A DNA stretch of 64,000 nucleotides. It comes from Mycocentrospora acerina (taxonomy: Eukaryota > Ascomycota > Dothideomycetes > Pleosporales). The translations under genes were made by a program, and so were the position numbers. This document shows, one piece after another, positions 45,811-57,628 of the stretch. Position 1 is the stretch's first letter; each line of letters begins with the position of its first letter. Location of the stretch: contig JAKUHH010000030.1 in NCBI GenBank assembly GCA_022701365.1, forward strand, positions 187,107 through 251,106, given 5' to 3'. Below the pieces are notes generated by a model, which made no database searches, had not been told where the DNA came from, and saw only the letters and a list, made by a program, of their open reading frames with translations.

Positions 45811-48800
45811 ATGACGTACTGGCCCATCTCCTCGCCCTCCGTCTTCGCGGCCACCAAGCACTCCCAGGTCGCGCAGACTGGCCTGTCTCACGATGGCGTC
45901 GAGCAAGCCCAGACTGAGGCTGAGACTGAGACTGGGACCGATGTGTCTACGCACGTGCAGGGCAGGGTGAAAGAGAAGGTGAATGACAAGGTCAAAGAGA
46001 AGGAACGCGCACACACGCAACAACAACGCGAACCAGCACAAGCAGTCGAGGATGATGTGCATGGCTGCATCATTGCCGTCAGGGTGACGAGGAGCGGGCA
46101 CATGTTTGCTTCCCTCACGCGAACAACCTTGACCATTTGGCAGACAAAGGCACGTCCCTGCCCAAGCGAAGCGAAGCCGAGCCACTGCTGATGCGTTACA
46201 TAGCCCACTGTCATCCTAGCTTCCGTGTTACGCTCAGCACAGTCACTCAAGACATACGGTCCCAATACAGACATTCTCCTACGCCCCGACTCCCAGATCT
46301 TTGTCGTACAGACCACTCTCGGCTATCTCATCACATACTCCCTTGCCGCCGACCCCTCGTCTCGCGTGTACAAGACACAATTCGTCAACACGCATGGCGG
46401 GCATTCCAGAAAGTCCAGTGCGATCTCGGGCTTCAAGATACAGCGCCAGCATGATACCAATGCAGGACCGGGGGAGGGCAGCGGCACCAAGGAGCTCAGC
46501 CTACGCTTCCGTATGGTCATACGAGTAGATGCTGGCATAGCAAAAGCATTGGCCTTGGACGATGAACTGGTCGTCGCGACAGAGAAGCCCGCAGCCGTGC
46601 AATGCATTCGCTGGGCGCCAGACAGTAACGGAAGTCAGACAAGTACCGAGCTGCTGACCAAGATGGCGTGGCTGGGGAAGAAACCGTCTGTCATCGACAT
46701 GATACACGATCGGCCCATGAACCTGTCATGCTGGATTACAGGAGAGGGGCAGGTTTTCGCTGTTCAACGAGTAACTGCCAAAGGCACGAGGGACGGAACC
46801 AGTTCACCCAACCTCTTTCGCGGATACGGCTTCCATACTCCAGAGACAGCATGTGAGAATGGAGTCAAGAGCGCTATCAACGCAAGGTTCTCTTTGCTTG
46901 CTGTTGGATGCACCAATGGCGACATATATGTGTACACCGCTAGAGACTACACTGGCAACATACCGCTTTCGCACAAGATGCGGCCTAACATCACATCACC
47001 AGGAAAACTAAATGTTCTCGTTTACTCTCCTGATGGGTACTGTTTATTCGCCGGCTACGAGAATGGTTGGGCTATGTGGAGTGTCTACGGCAAAGCTGGA
47101 GCGACTAGCTTCACCATCGACCGGTCACTTTCAGAGACAAACAACGAAGCGTGGCTCCTCGGAGTCCAAGACGCTTTCTGGATTGGCAGCGGTGCTGAAC
47201 TCATTATTCTGGGCAACCACGACAACCGCCTATTTGTACTTGAAATGGCGCGAAGTGCAGTCACTGGATGTTTCTCCTCTGCAAACGTTTCGAGGTCGCT
47301 CATGCAGACTAGCACTGGGTTTATGATATATCGTGGATATGACTTGCCAGATCTCACCACAATCTCGGCAGAGGTATCTCTCTGGTACAACGTCCAGGTC
47401 CCATCTCACTACCTTGTCGACCAATGGCCCATTCGATGCGTCGTCATATCTAATGATGGCAGGTATGTTGCAATTGCTGGGAAAAGAGGACTTGCACATT
47501 ATAGTGTCAACAGCGGGAGGTGGAAGACATTTGACGACCCGTTTATAGAAAACGAGTTTACCGTTCGTGGAGGGATGTGTTGGTACCAGCACGTCCTCAT
47601 CGCGGCAATTGAGTCTCACGACTCTCATGAGGTTAGCACCCTTCTTAGATATGGAGAGCGGTATTGAACTGACACAATCATTTCAGATCAGAGTTTACTC
47701 TCGCGAGTCAGCGCTAGACAATAGCCATATTATGCACGTGCAGAAGCTGCCAGCTCCCATCGTGCTCATTGCGCCCTCGGGTGAGGATTCGCTTCTTGTG
47801 TATACTTACGAGAATATCTTGTATCACTTTATTATCAGCGTTGCCGATACTGCGGTGAAGCTTATCCAAGTCGGCCAGATTGCGCTGCACGGTATCATCC
47901 GGGCACCTCCTAGGGTTCGAGCATTGAGCTGGATTTTGCCAGAAGATCAGATTCGTAAGTTGTTTGGCGGCTTTAGCCTGTACGTATTCTGACAGAGACT
48001 AGATCACGGAGATCCTACGCAAGACGTATCTGTGGCTACAATATTGTTCCTTGTAGATGGCAAGCTTGTTCTGCTGCAGCCTACGACAACCGAAGGCGGT
48101 GAACTCAAGTATGACATGCGAATCATTGCCCAGAACGTTGAGACGTATGCGCTCATGCGTGACCACCCAGCATTCGCGCTAGAAACCCAAGTCGATTCAC
48201 TGCCACCCAGCCCTTCCGTAGGGCTGACAACAGATGGTGTGCACGGCCACGATCTGCGGGACTCGTTATGGTTTTTTGACGGTATTGACATGCGAGTATG
48301 GATCGACATGCAAGACGTCTTATCATCTGCATCAGTCGAACTTGGCAGAGAGTTGCCTGTTCCTGTCAAGATACCAGTGGATTTCTATCCCCTTTCTGCT
48401 CTCATCAACAAAGCGATTGTGTTCGGCGTGGAGTCTGAACTGGTACAGCGCAGGGATACGAGTTTTGCCTACCTGCGGCTTGGAACAAGGGTACGTTTGC
48501 GTTTTGGTGTGCTGCAAACAGCGAGCCAATTGGGATACTATTTGGCTGAATGCTTACACACGTGCAGACACATCTCTTCCTTCCCGCGCTTCTGCGTTCC
48601 CATCTAGCCCAGTACAATCACCCTGCAGCCCTGCACCTCAGCCACCACTACCAACAACTGCAGTATTTTCCGCATGCGCTAGAGATCTTGTTACATGAGG
48701 TCCTGGACGAAGAAGTCGACACACAACCTCGGCCCGAACAAGCACTGTTACCGAGTGTGCTATCATTCCTGAGTTCTTTCCCGCAGTATCTCGATATTGT

Positions 48801-49371
48801 GGTCCAATGTACTCGCAAGACTGAGGTCCGCTCCTGGCGCACATTGTTCTGTCATCTTCCACCACCAGAAGAATTATTTGAAGAATCGCTTCAAAAAGGA
48901 AACTTGAAAACTGCAGGAGGATACCTTCTCGTGCTGCACACTTTTGAAGAATTAAAATCAACAGGGGACCAGGTTGTCCGCCTACTCCAGCGCGCGAAAC
49001 AGGATCAAGACTGGGAGCTTTGTAAGGAACTAGCACGGTTCCTCATGGCCCTTGATGAGACCGGCGCAACACTCCGACAGACGCTAGAATTAGTGGAGTT
49101 GAAGACGCCATCAGCAGAACCAGGGCCCAGTCAATCTCATTTCACTTTTGAGGCAAGTCGACTGAGTGTCCCGATAAGGGGGAAGAGTAATGGTCATCGG
49201 GTTGAGGGAGCCTCAAGTACAGCTAGTGGCTCGCCATTTGGTAATGGCGTGAACAGGGGAGAGAAGGAGGATGATGGAAGTCCTGGTGAGAGTGCTTTGA
49301 GCCCAAGAGACGTGAGCGCGGGAAATGCACCCGGCGACTATTTTGGCCTCGGGCTGGGAAGGACAAGGTAG
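45811..49371 (+). CDS. RIC1: Ric1 subunit of the Ric1-Rgp1 Rab6/Ypt6 exchange factor
   Basis: Five exons (45811-46149, 46204-47631, 47687-47954, 48003-48490, 48568-49371) give 1108 codons. The start MTYWPISSPSVFAATK resembles other Ric1 proteins. A WD-like beta-propeller half follows (GCIIAVRVTRSGHMFASLT; SLKTYGPNTDILLRPDSQIF; IKALALDDELVVATEKPAAV-type strand; IHDRPMNLSCWITGEGQVF). The C-terminal helical RIC1 domain begins after the splice at 48568 (THLFLPALLRSHLAQYNHP, LEILLHEVLDEE, FFPQYLDIVV-type helix, TAGGYLLVLHTFEEL). Known role: with Rgp1, activates Ypt6/Rab6 at the Golgi for endosome-to-Golgi traffic. The first intron (46150-46203) must use a GC donor (AAG|GCACGT) to keep the conserved frame. 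Ser/Gly-rich C-terminal tail. Confidence 0.9.
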
Positions 49372-50576
49372 TGAAAATCGATACAATGCAAGGTTGGAAA
49401 TCTCGTTATTTCGGCAAGTTGCCAAATAGATCTGCGTATATTCAAGTGTCCGGTGGTATCAACGCCATTGTTGCCCGGTTCTCCCTTTCTCAACACCTTT
49501 TGTCCGCCTATTTTGGTTTTACAACTACTTGCTTCTCTCTTGGAAAATCTAGAACAGAAGGTGATTGTACAAACGACTTGGCAGAATCACTCATTCGGTG
49601 AAACCCCCACATCTTGGTCGGCAAGACATTCCACCTTCCACACCATTTTGCGTCATAAGACGGCCCCCGTGGCGCACATCGACCCGTTGGACAAATCACA
49701 GCCCGTACCACACGAGATGGTAATACTGCAGGGATGGCTTTGGCTTGTCAGATCTTCTGGTAATTGGGCTGGCGGTGAGGTCTCATGCAACTCGCTTCCT
49801 TTTTCTTGGAATTTCTCGGCGTAAGCATAGCACGTGTTGGTGCTAAGAGAAAGGGAAGCTCGAGAAATGGGGCGTTTGCCCAGTGTGAGTTTAGTTGCGA
49901 AGTTGGTTGGTTGTATGAGGTGGAAGGAGTGCTTTGGTGTTGTTAATTCTTTTCAATGGCTGCGTTAAGTACCTGTGTGTACGTATCCATATTGTTGTAG
50001 TTGTAGTAGAGTGTTTTACCTCTAGTATAGTCGTCGTCCTGCGCCATTTTGTGCACAGATACAGATTAGATTGTGGTGCATGTAAGCATAAGCTTTCATG
50101 GGTTGTCTAAGCCCTACGCTCCCAAGAAGTTAACGTCGGGTACCTCGTATTTGCTGGGGCGATTGCACAAGCTATGGAATAAGAGGGCGACACAGAGCAT
50201 ATCCCTGGCCTGTCATGTCACCACTCGCTCGGCAACAAACACTGCCACACCCATCGCTCACCGTCTCGCGAGCCCCAATACAGCATGCTGTGCATCCTCG
50301 ACAAATAATCCCCGGCGCACAATCGTTCATCGATACCGCCAGATCTTTAGCGCAAACGACGAGTCTACACAGCACGTCTGCGCCTTCCAGAAGGATGTGT
50401 TGGATGACGCCTCATGCATACATAAAGTCCGACGTCCCACAGTTCCAGCCTTATGAATTTTCCACGACGATCATTCTTACACTTTACTGAGAAGGAAAAG
50501 ATTTGCTGCAGCGCATCAATGCTCAGTAACTTTTGTTCGTCAACCATCGCCTCAATCACGCCAATCACACCCGAAA
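49372..50576. promoter_or_regulatory. intergenic region RIC1 - transcription factor
   Basis: A 1.2-kb gap on one strand holding the RIC1 3' end and the promoter and leader of the next gene. No conserved frame or RNA gene seen. Confidence 0.4.
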
Positions 50577-53020
50577 ATGGCCGCTACGCCAACCACGGAG
50601 ATGCCCCACCCCGTTAATCTTCATATGCATGCATCCTGCTCACCTTATTTCTCACCTGCATCACCAATTGCGCCCGATTCAAGTTGCTCCTGGCCTTCAA
50701 TGTCGCCGCGCAACAATTCCGACGGTAAGTAGATCGTCTTCTCGTATCTGGGCGTGAACGACGGCGAGGGGGCCTGTGCGTGTGCTTGTCAAGCTCACTA
50801 CCCGAGCTGCCCGAGGTTCCCCATACGCGCTCCCAATGTTGTGAGCCTGCTTTTGCCTTTGCCCTCGCTCTAGCGCGTTGTTTATCAGGAAACTTTTGTT
50901 TTCACAGCGGCGGAGGGCTTATAGCCAGATCGCTCGCTGACTGCCAGCTCTGAACAGTCGCAAGACGACCAAAGTCGCAAAGTCCCGCCAATAGGAAGCC
51001 GGCATCCAATGGAGGAAGCTTCATGTTTGTCGTGGCGGACACGCCCGATGGCTTCAAAACCAAGGAGAATATGAATATTGTGCGGAAGCAGGCAATGGGA
51101 AACTATTTATCCGAGAATGGAAAGGGCAGGAAACCTCGCGGTTCGGTGGCTGCAACGCAGCTCGATCTTGGAAGTCAGGGGGGTCATGATGACATTGTAC
51201 AACGCTCGTTTGTGGAAGAGACGGCCAAATCGAGTGAAGGGGAGGTATCAATCCAGAGAAAGCAGAGCTCTACAGCCAAGCCTTCGAGAACAATTGGCCG
51301 TGAGAAACGCGCCTCAGGTCCAGGAACGCAACTAGTAAGGCATCAGCCGCCTGGTGGTCCAAATGTGCTAGCGGACCCTTTGTTCTATCCACCACGAAAC
51401 ATTGAACTTGTTTACGACTTGGAAATACCAGGCCCGTTTGTCTCTATCGGCAAAGCTCTAGATCCGTTCCGAACAATGTTCCAAGTCGTCGACCCTGTAG
51501 TGTCAGTCGAAGAACTAAAGTTCTATTGCAGTCGTGTTTTTGGGACAAAGGCGATGGGACTGTACTGGATACCTTTGATCCTCACAAGGCCTCACACATT
51601 TCTCAGCACGCTGTGCATCGCGTCCGCGCACCAAGATGCTTTTGAAGAGTGGCAAACTGAAAGCAGAAGTACTACGGAGCTTCGCCAGGAAGTCATAAGC
51701 CTCATCAACAGGAACTTTTGTGATACTCGATCGACCATTGCTGATCATAACATGATTGCATTGATACAGCTCATCACTAGCGAAGTGATTGCTCGAGAAG
51801 AGCTCACTGTTGGGATACACGAGCAAGGACTAGCAACTATGATCGAGCAGCGAGGTGGATTGAATCAACTCAACCTGCGTCTAGCATCCACAATTTCATG
51901 GGTGACTCTAGAGGCTGCTATCCTTCAGGAAGCGCCACCTCGCGCAATCTATGTTGAATTTTGCGCCTCTCATTCACACCTAGAACATATCCCGATTACC
52001 GTGCCAGAATCTCCCATCTACGACCCGCGAAAGAACCTCGAGACTATCGAAAGGGCAGATCAGTGTAATGAGAGAGCGAAGAACTTGATAAACGATACTC
52101 GGGAGATGATCAATCTCTTCTTGAAGGAGAGAAAGCAAGAGAAGAAACAGGGCCGCCCCAACTCATCAAAACTTGAGACCTTGTGCAATAGAGTGGCCAG
52201 TGAGAAGTATTATCCCTCTACGTCGAATCGTGCAGCAAACGATATTTTGACGACGCGCGACTGGAAGTATGAGGCGATACGTATCACCGCCTTGATCCAG
52301 GCTACCGCGATCCTCAAACGCACACCACTGTCTGAAGCCATCAAACATGCTGCAAACAACAGCAAGAATCTGTCACTCTTTACATCGCCGAGCGCCATTA
52401 GATCCGACGAATCTCTAGTATCACCCATGACAAACATGCGCCGAGATTCTCTGTCGTCTATCAGTCCATCGTTGATACCTAGCCCCAGCTACTCGTCGTA
52501 TACGCCTTTCTTCCCTAACCCACAACGCGCCTCCATCGCCTCAGCGTCTTCATCATTTTCATCCGATATCCGATCCCGTCCGTCTATTGTCTCGTCAAAC
52601 TCCTCTTCTTCTTCCTTCTCGGACATCAACCCCTACTTTCCTAGTTTCCAACCTCCCCAGGCCTCATTTTCCCGCGCCAATCTATTTCAGAAGCCCCCGC
52701 TCTGCACCCCAACCACGCTCCTCGCCTCCCTCAAAGCCGCAATCAACAAATCTAACCTCTCAGACTGCTGGGCCGACATGGCCGGTGTGCTGCTCTGGAT
52801 CGCCCTGACCGTTGGAGCAGCGAGTCGCAAGGAAGATAAAGTGCTGAAGAAATGGTTCTCTGCGCTGGCGGTACGAGCATCAATCATGCTTTGCTTCCAG
52901 CATCCAGAGGGAATCCACATAACGATGCTGCGAATGACGGCGGTGATTGAGGGGTTAAGTGAGGAAGGGAATGACAAGATCGTGGCTGTGGCAAAGGAGG
53001 GGAAAAGGAGGAAACTGTAG
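50577..53020 (+). CDS. fungal-specific transcription factor-domain protein (fungal_trans_2 type)
   Basis: Two exons (50577-50724, 50958-53020) joined by a 233-nt intron give 736 codons; the join turns the isolated frame at 51023 into GGSFMFVVADTPDGF. The conserved FVVADTPDGFK..NVRKxAMG start, then DPFRTMF and LKFYCSRVFG and the helical region (LSTLCIASAHQDAF…LINRNFCD, ALIQLITSEV, GIHEQGLATMIEQRGG) match the fungal factor domain that usually follows a Zn2Cys6 cluster. No Zn2Cys6 motif is present in either exon. A long Ser-rich disordered segment lies at about 520-620. Role: probable nuclear regulator; targets unknown. A DNA-binding exon further upstream was not found. Confidence 0.75.
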
Positions 53021-53850
53021 GCTTTTATGGGGAACATGTCGGCCTCGTGTATTTCTGTCTTTCTTACAGTGTATGGTATATCGCGCATGGGGGCGTTTTA
53101 GGCGTTTTAACTGTCATGTCAAGGTTCGCTGCTGTGCTGCGGCCTCGAGAGTTTTGGGGTTGGCCGTCTCTGTGACGCCAAAATTTGTACGAGCTGTGCT
53201 CGCTTTGATTGCGTATTTTCTATTTTCTTCTCTTTTTTTTTGGCAAGTAAGTGTGTACACCAAAATTTGATGTGGAGAATGTAATTTTTTTAACGCTGCT
53301 TTTTAAACCTCTCGCTTCACTAGATGATATTCTCGTAAGAATTCTTTCCTGATCGCGCAACCACATTGCTCGCTGCGAGGAGGACTGCACAAACGGCGTG
53401 TTTATGACGGGAGAGTGAAACTCCGAGAAGACTGGAGGGCCTACCCACAGAGCGAGTGAATGACCATGTTATTCAAGTCAAGCAATAGCACAAGAAACCA
53501 AACTATGTGAAAAGAAGACAGATCTCGCACAAACAAGAATAAGTTGTCTGCTTAACAAAGGTATTCAACACCGCCAAGTCAAGTATAGTAACAAACTTAA
53601 ACCACAACCCGTAAAAACACAGAGCAGTGCTCATGTATATGCTAAAACCGGAAGTTTTGCAAGGAGAAGCCAAGGCGGGCTTAAAGATGACCAAATTCCT
53701 TAGAAATCATGAATGTTGATGAATAATCAGCACTTTACCCTAGTCGGCAATAGCTGCAAAATAAGGTCACGCTGCATGCTCTCTGTATGGTTCTTCATTG
53801 TACATTGCAGTCATCATACCGGACTGAAACGCACCGGTTTACACTTACGT

Positions 53851-53870
53851 CTTGTCTTGTCTTGTCTTGG
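53851..53870. repeat. CTTGT pentanucleotide repeat
   Basis: Four near-perfect CTTGT units, immediately followed by the inverted motif GTCAAGTCAAGTCG. A short microsatellite. Confidence 0.8.
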
Positions 53871-53883
53871 GTCAAGTCAAGTC

Positions 53884-54175
53884 GATCTAGCTAGAACCTC
53901 TCACATACCATATCCTCGCGCCACTCCACGCTAATGGTAACATTGCTGCACCTTGTAGCTCTGCTGCTGTTTTGTTCAGCTCCACGTTGGCGAATACAGA
54001 CTCAAAAATTGTGGGCTTTTTTGACCGGTAGAACATGTCGTATGCGATTTGCAGTGTCGAGTTATTAGTTATCTCCAGTGCAGCGACCTCAGCTTGATCA
54101 TATGCCCTCAATATTTGGTTTTGTCAGTTGGATTACGGCTATTTTGTATCCTGCGACCCTGCTATCAGTAGAGAG
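53884..54175 (-). pseudogene. decayed gene relic B (homologous to relic at 21.2-21.5 kb)
   Basis: A minus-strand frame reads AYDQAEVAALEITNNSTLQI…FANVELNKTAAELQGAAML and ends at a TAG (53887). The upstream continuation (GYKIAVIQLTKPNI) is shifted by one frame, and a further upstream patch near 54313-54340 (ASRLM, stop, STRQ) carries a stop. Relic A at 21 kb shows the same three patches in the same order. The family is unknown; both copies look broken. Confidence 0.55.
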
Positions 54176-54650
54176 ATTGAGAAGAGAGAGAGATGAGTGA
54201 AGTTATCATTCAAGTGAACTTTGCAACATAGTGAAGTAGCACCCAGATGACAGTGAATTCCCTCCCCTACCAGATGTAAATCTTGGTCGATGAAGAGTTG
54301 TCGCGTAGACTACATCAATCTACTAGCCAAGCAGCTAGATATCAATTGGTTCTTTGGCTGTCACAAGAGTGAATAGGTGTTTTTGTGCAATATGTCAGTA
54401 ATCATAAGGCTAGTGCACTTACAGCAATATGTAAACTGATAGAAACGATTATTAGCGAATCATAAGGCGACATAAAGTCAATAAAAAAGACGATACAGAT
54501 AGGCTACTTGAATTAAACAATGCCCATGTGCTGCCGCGCGGGAGCCACGAGGGCTCGCTTAGCCCCCCACGCCAACCTTCCCCCGACCACATCACCCACT
54601 ACAGCCAAAAAAATAATGCCTGGACGACCTGCTCAAGGAGCAGACGATAT

Positions 54651-54762
54651 TGATGAGAGTGGGACTTGAACCCACGCCACTTTCGTGACCAGGAAACTGA
54701 TTGCTCAGTGTTGCTAAGGGGAGACCTTAACCTGGCGCCATAACCAACTCGGCCATCTCACC
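54651..54762 (-). tRNA. tRNA-Leu(AAG) with a 30-nt intron
   Basis: The minus strand folds as a class II tRNA. The acceptor GGTGAGA pairs with TCTCATC (one G-U), D-arm GCC/GGC, anticodon stem CCAGG/CCTGG, and a variable arm with CAC-GAAA-GTG. The T-arm is GTGGG-TTCAAGT-CCCAC and the discriminator is A. Loop TTAAGG gives anticodon AAG (Leu, CUU). The intron occupies 54724-54695, at the canonical site one base 3' of the anticodon (between positions 37 and 38). Confidence 0.92.
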
Positions 54763-55932
54763 ATTGTGCTTTGATGGAGAAAATGAGACTCTCAAAAAAT
54801 ATATTGCTATTAAAAAATTTACGTCAAAAAGGCCATTTACCGTACTCTAGTATGCGCAACTAATGTGGACGAGTTTCGTTAGTGTGTTTCCTGGGGCCGT
54901 GCCTTCGGAATGTCAGAACCGACGAGACTCCCAACAAGCGGTGTGATGTACAGTTCAGCTGCTTCAATCAATCACGATACGTCCCATGCGCGTATTTATC
55001 TCAGCTCGGATTCTTGACAATGCATGCTGCAGGACAGCATCTACGTGGCGATGAGCTGGCGACAGACTGACACAAGTGGGGAAAACTGCAAGATACTGAA
55101 CATCTGTATTTGGCGTTGCTCTCTTTATCGGCCAGGGTAGACCTCTACTCGAGTATGGTAGATCAGCAACACTACCCTCCATGCAACAAGCAATTCTCTC
55201 CGCACCATTTTGTAATGTGATCTGCGTCTGCTTGTGCCGACCGACCAGCCGACTGATCGACCGACAATAAACGTTTACCATCCCCTCTTTCTTCCTCCAT
55301 GTAGCTTATCCTGTGCCTACCCCAAGGAGCCGATAGGATCAATACCCTCGTACGCCATGACGGAAGTCTCACCCGCCTGTCAACACTGCATCACCGGACC
55401 TCTTTGGCCAGCCAATCAATACCCGTGCCGAGACGAAAACTAGTGAAAAGGGGATGTGGGCACGTGGGGCAGTGAGAGTCCGGTACGATGGTTTGACACT
55501 GTTCTTGTAGTTTCTGGAGAGGAGGTGGATCGTCGGGGGTATAAGAAGGAGAGGTTGCGGTAGAGGTTGGGATGGGGGAATTGTAAAGGGTGTGCAATCT
55601 TGTATGGAGTAATTGTTTTTGCAATGCTGCATTGAGTCAAATCATATTGCTGAATAACATACTTTGAGGAGGCTGTTCGCGTTGGTCGTATGTTCTAAGC
55701 TCCGCTTTGGCTTCGTGACTCTGCTGTCAATTGAGCGTCATATGCCCGCGGACACCTGATTCGAGCTCAGGAAGACGACGACCAATTGAGCATTGCTACG
55801 CAGAAGCACAGAATTAGGTGCCACAAAGGACGAAATTGCGAGAATTAAAGTATAATTAGTCGAGTCTCGCCATTCTATCATCTCTTTGTCCTTTCAACAA
55901 GGACGTCCTCGTCCTCAACCTCAACCACAACC

Positions 55933-56838
55933 ATGGATTCGAACAACCACTCCCATTTCTCGTCGCCCTTGGGCATGGTCACCAACCTATCCGAAGCTCA
56001 AATACACATATTCACTACTATACTCACGCTGCTCCTCCCCATTGTCACCGCGTTTTATGTCCACAACGACTACCGCGCCTTTATCTCTCTGGGCCCCGGG
56101 GGCACTCCATCCACGCCCCTGGGCTACCTGAAAATTAAAACCCTCTCTCTGATCTCTCTCCGCGATCCATACCGCCCGCTCCCTATACCCCCACATTTCC
56201 GCCCACAAACGGGCTATCTCACCTCTCTTCCAAGCCGGCCGTTCCCCCGGCCCCTCGTCCAAGGCATTGCCCCGCAGCGCCAGCAAACCCAAAAAAGCAC
56301 TGGGAAGCTCTACACACTCCTCGTGTCTCGTCTACAGGAGCTTGCGCGCGACCCGGAAAACATGCTTATCGAACGCACGTCCTGCTTTGAGAAGCACAGC
56401 TCGGGACTCTTTGCTACCTCGCCGATAACGCGTACCTGCGGCGGGGAGATCTGCCACGCGCATCCCTCGGACGGGTCACTGCATTTGACGCTACACCCTG
56501 CGGACGCGAAGCTCGTGCTGGAGCATGGGCTTGGGGAGCGGCACCCTCTGGCAAAGGGCGGATGGTATCGGCGGTTTGTGCCTAGGGAGTTTGTGTTGGT
56601 TTACGCGCCTAGAAGCCAAGAAGAGGTTGATATTGTGATGAAGGTCGTAGCAGCGGCTGTGTGGTGGGTTAGTGGCGTGGATGTGGATGCAAAGGGTGAG
56701 GACGTAGGAGGGAAGGCAAGGCAGAGGAGCGCGGATGTAGCGGCGATCGGAAGGGCGATGGAGAGCAGTGGGTGTGGGGCATGTAGTGGACACGCGTGCG
56801 GGGGAAGCCAGGCGGAGAAGTTGACTGGTCTTGCTTGA
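55933..56838 (+). CDS. luciferase-domain (DUF5519-like) membrane-anchored protein
   Basis: Single exon, 301 codons. A hydrophobic segment at about residues 22-43 (IFTTILTLLLPIVTAFYV) probably anchors it. The C-terminal half has the conserved core of fungal 'luciferase domain' proteins: GGEICHAHPSDGSLHLTLHP, AKLVLEHGLGERHPLA, WYRRFVPREFVLVYAPR. Despite the name there is no evidence for light production; the biochemical role of the fungal family is not known to me. The tail after residue 260 is Gly/Cys-rich. The start is the first ATG, preceded by CA-rich leader. Confidence 0.75.
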   Translation: MDSNNHSHFSSPLGMVTNLSEAQIHIFTTILTLLLPIVTAFYVHNDYRAFISLGPGGTPSTPLGYLKIKTLSLISLRDPYRPLPIPPHFRPQTGYLTSLPSRPFPRPLVQGIAPQRQQTQKSTGKLYTLLVSRLQELARDPENMLIERTSCFEKHSSGLFATSPITRTCGGEICHAHPSDGSLHLTLHPADAKLVLEHGLGERHPLAKGGWYRRFVPREFVLVYAPRSQEEVDIVMKVVAAAVWWVSGVDVDAKGEDVGGKARQRSADVAAIGRAMESSGCGACSGHACGGSQAEKLTGLA

Positions 56839-57156
56839 GCTGGTGGAAATGAGGAAATGGGAGATTGACGACTTTGGGGATGAACTTGCGGAATTTACGG
56901 TGTTTGTTTGTTTGTTTGACCGGGGCGTTCAGGTATGTTGGCGTTTGTGGACATGTCAGAGAACGCTGTAGTATGCAGCCAGGAATAACCAGATTGCTTG
57001 AATTTCGACTGCTATGTAACCGTGTTCGAATCCATCTACAACAGTGTTTTACTCTATGCGCCCGTCAGTCCCAGCCTCCGTCCAGGCTCAAGATGAAGTG
57101 ATCGCCATACCACTACCCAACACAACTTTCCCCTCATCTTCTAATCAACCATCGTC
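56839..57156. other. convergent intergenic region
   Basis: Converging 3' ends. It includes a GTTT tetranucleotide run at 56902-56918. Nothing else seen. Confidence 0.4.
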
Positions 57157-57628
57157 TTATTTCCCTCCACTCCTCACCCAATCAGCATACTCCTTCCTCT
57201 TTCCCTTGACATCCCAGAACCCCCTCCTCCCCTCCTCCTTTCCACCGATGCCTCCGTCCAATCCCAAAAACGCATACGGGTCTCCCTCGGTCAATATTTC
57301 CTCGCCCTCGCGTGTGAACTCGCCTTCTCCGTGTCGTCCCTCTCTGGAAATCTGACCTGCCCACTTTGTGTACTGAATGGGTTTGAGGCGCGGAAACGAA
57401 AGCACGATGCCGGTAGAGAGAAGCAGGATAGAGACGAGCAGTTCGATGGTTATGTCGAGAGGGAGGGGTGTGTTGGCGAATGCGGCGGTGTGTTCATGAG
57501 TCGAGTAGACGCTGAAGAAGAATGTTAGTATAGAAGATGTTAGCGGTGAGGTATGAGCAGCATAAGACGTACGCGTGTGTGAGGAACAACGCGCCCACGC
57601 TGTTCAGAACTGTGCCTAGGAAAGCCAT
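57157..57628 (-). CDS. EMC5: ER membrane protein complex subunit 5 (EMC5/MMGT-like)
   Basis: Two exons (57628-57573, 57511-57157) give 136 codons; the 61-nt intron contains CTAAC branch-like sites. Two membrane spans: the first crosses the splice (VLNSVGALFLTHAVYSTHEH) and the second is ITIELLVSILLLSTGIVL (about residues 47-64), linked by the family's LPLDI motif. A cytosolic tail follows (PRLKPIQYTKWAGQISREG). Known role: EMC5 is a core subunit of the EMC insertase; related proteins were also called membrane magnesium transporters. Short but complete. Confidence 0.85.

Larger units (their letters stand above)
53021..55932. other. 2.9-kb gene-poor stretch
   Basis: Contains relic B (53.9-54.2 kb), tRNA-Leu and simple repeats, described separately. 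The remainder (53021-53850, 54200-54640, 54770-55930) is AT-rich to mixed and has no supported open frame. Confidence 0.4.

Noticed and set aside
55236..55266. CCGA/CGAC repeats as a regulatory array
   Set aside because: Short irregular simple repeat with no spacing pattern.
57015..57040. tRNA T-arm-like GTTCGAATCC
   Set aside because: The flanking bases do not pair as a T-stem and no acceptor or anticodon arm can be built.
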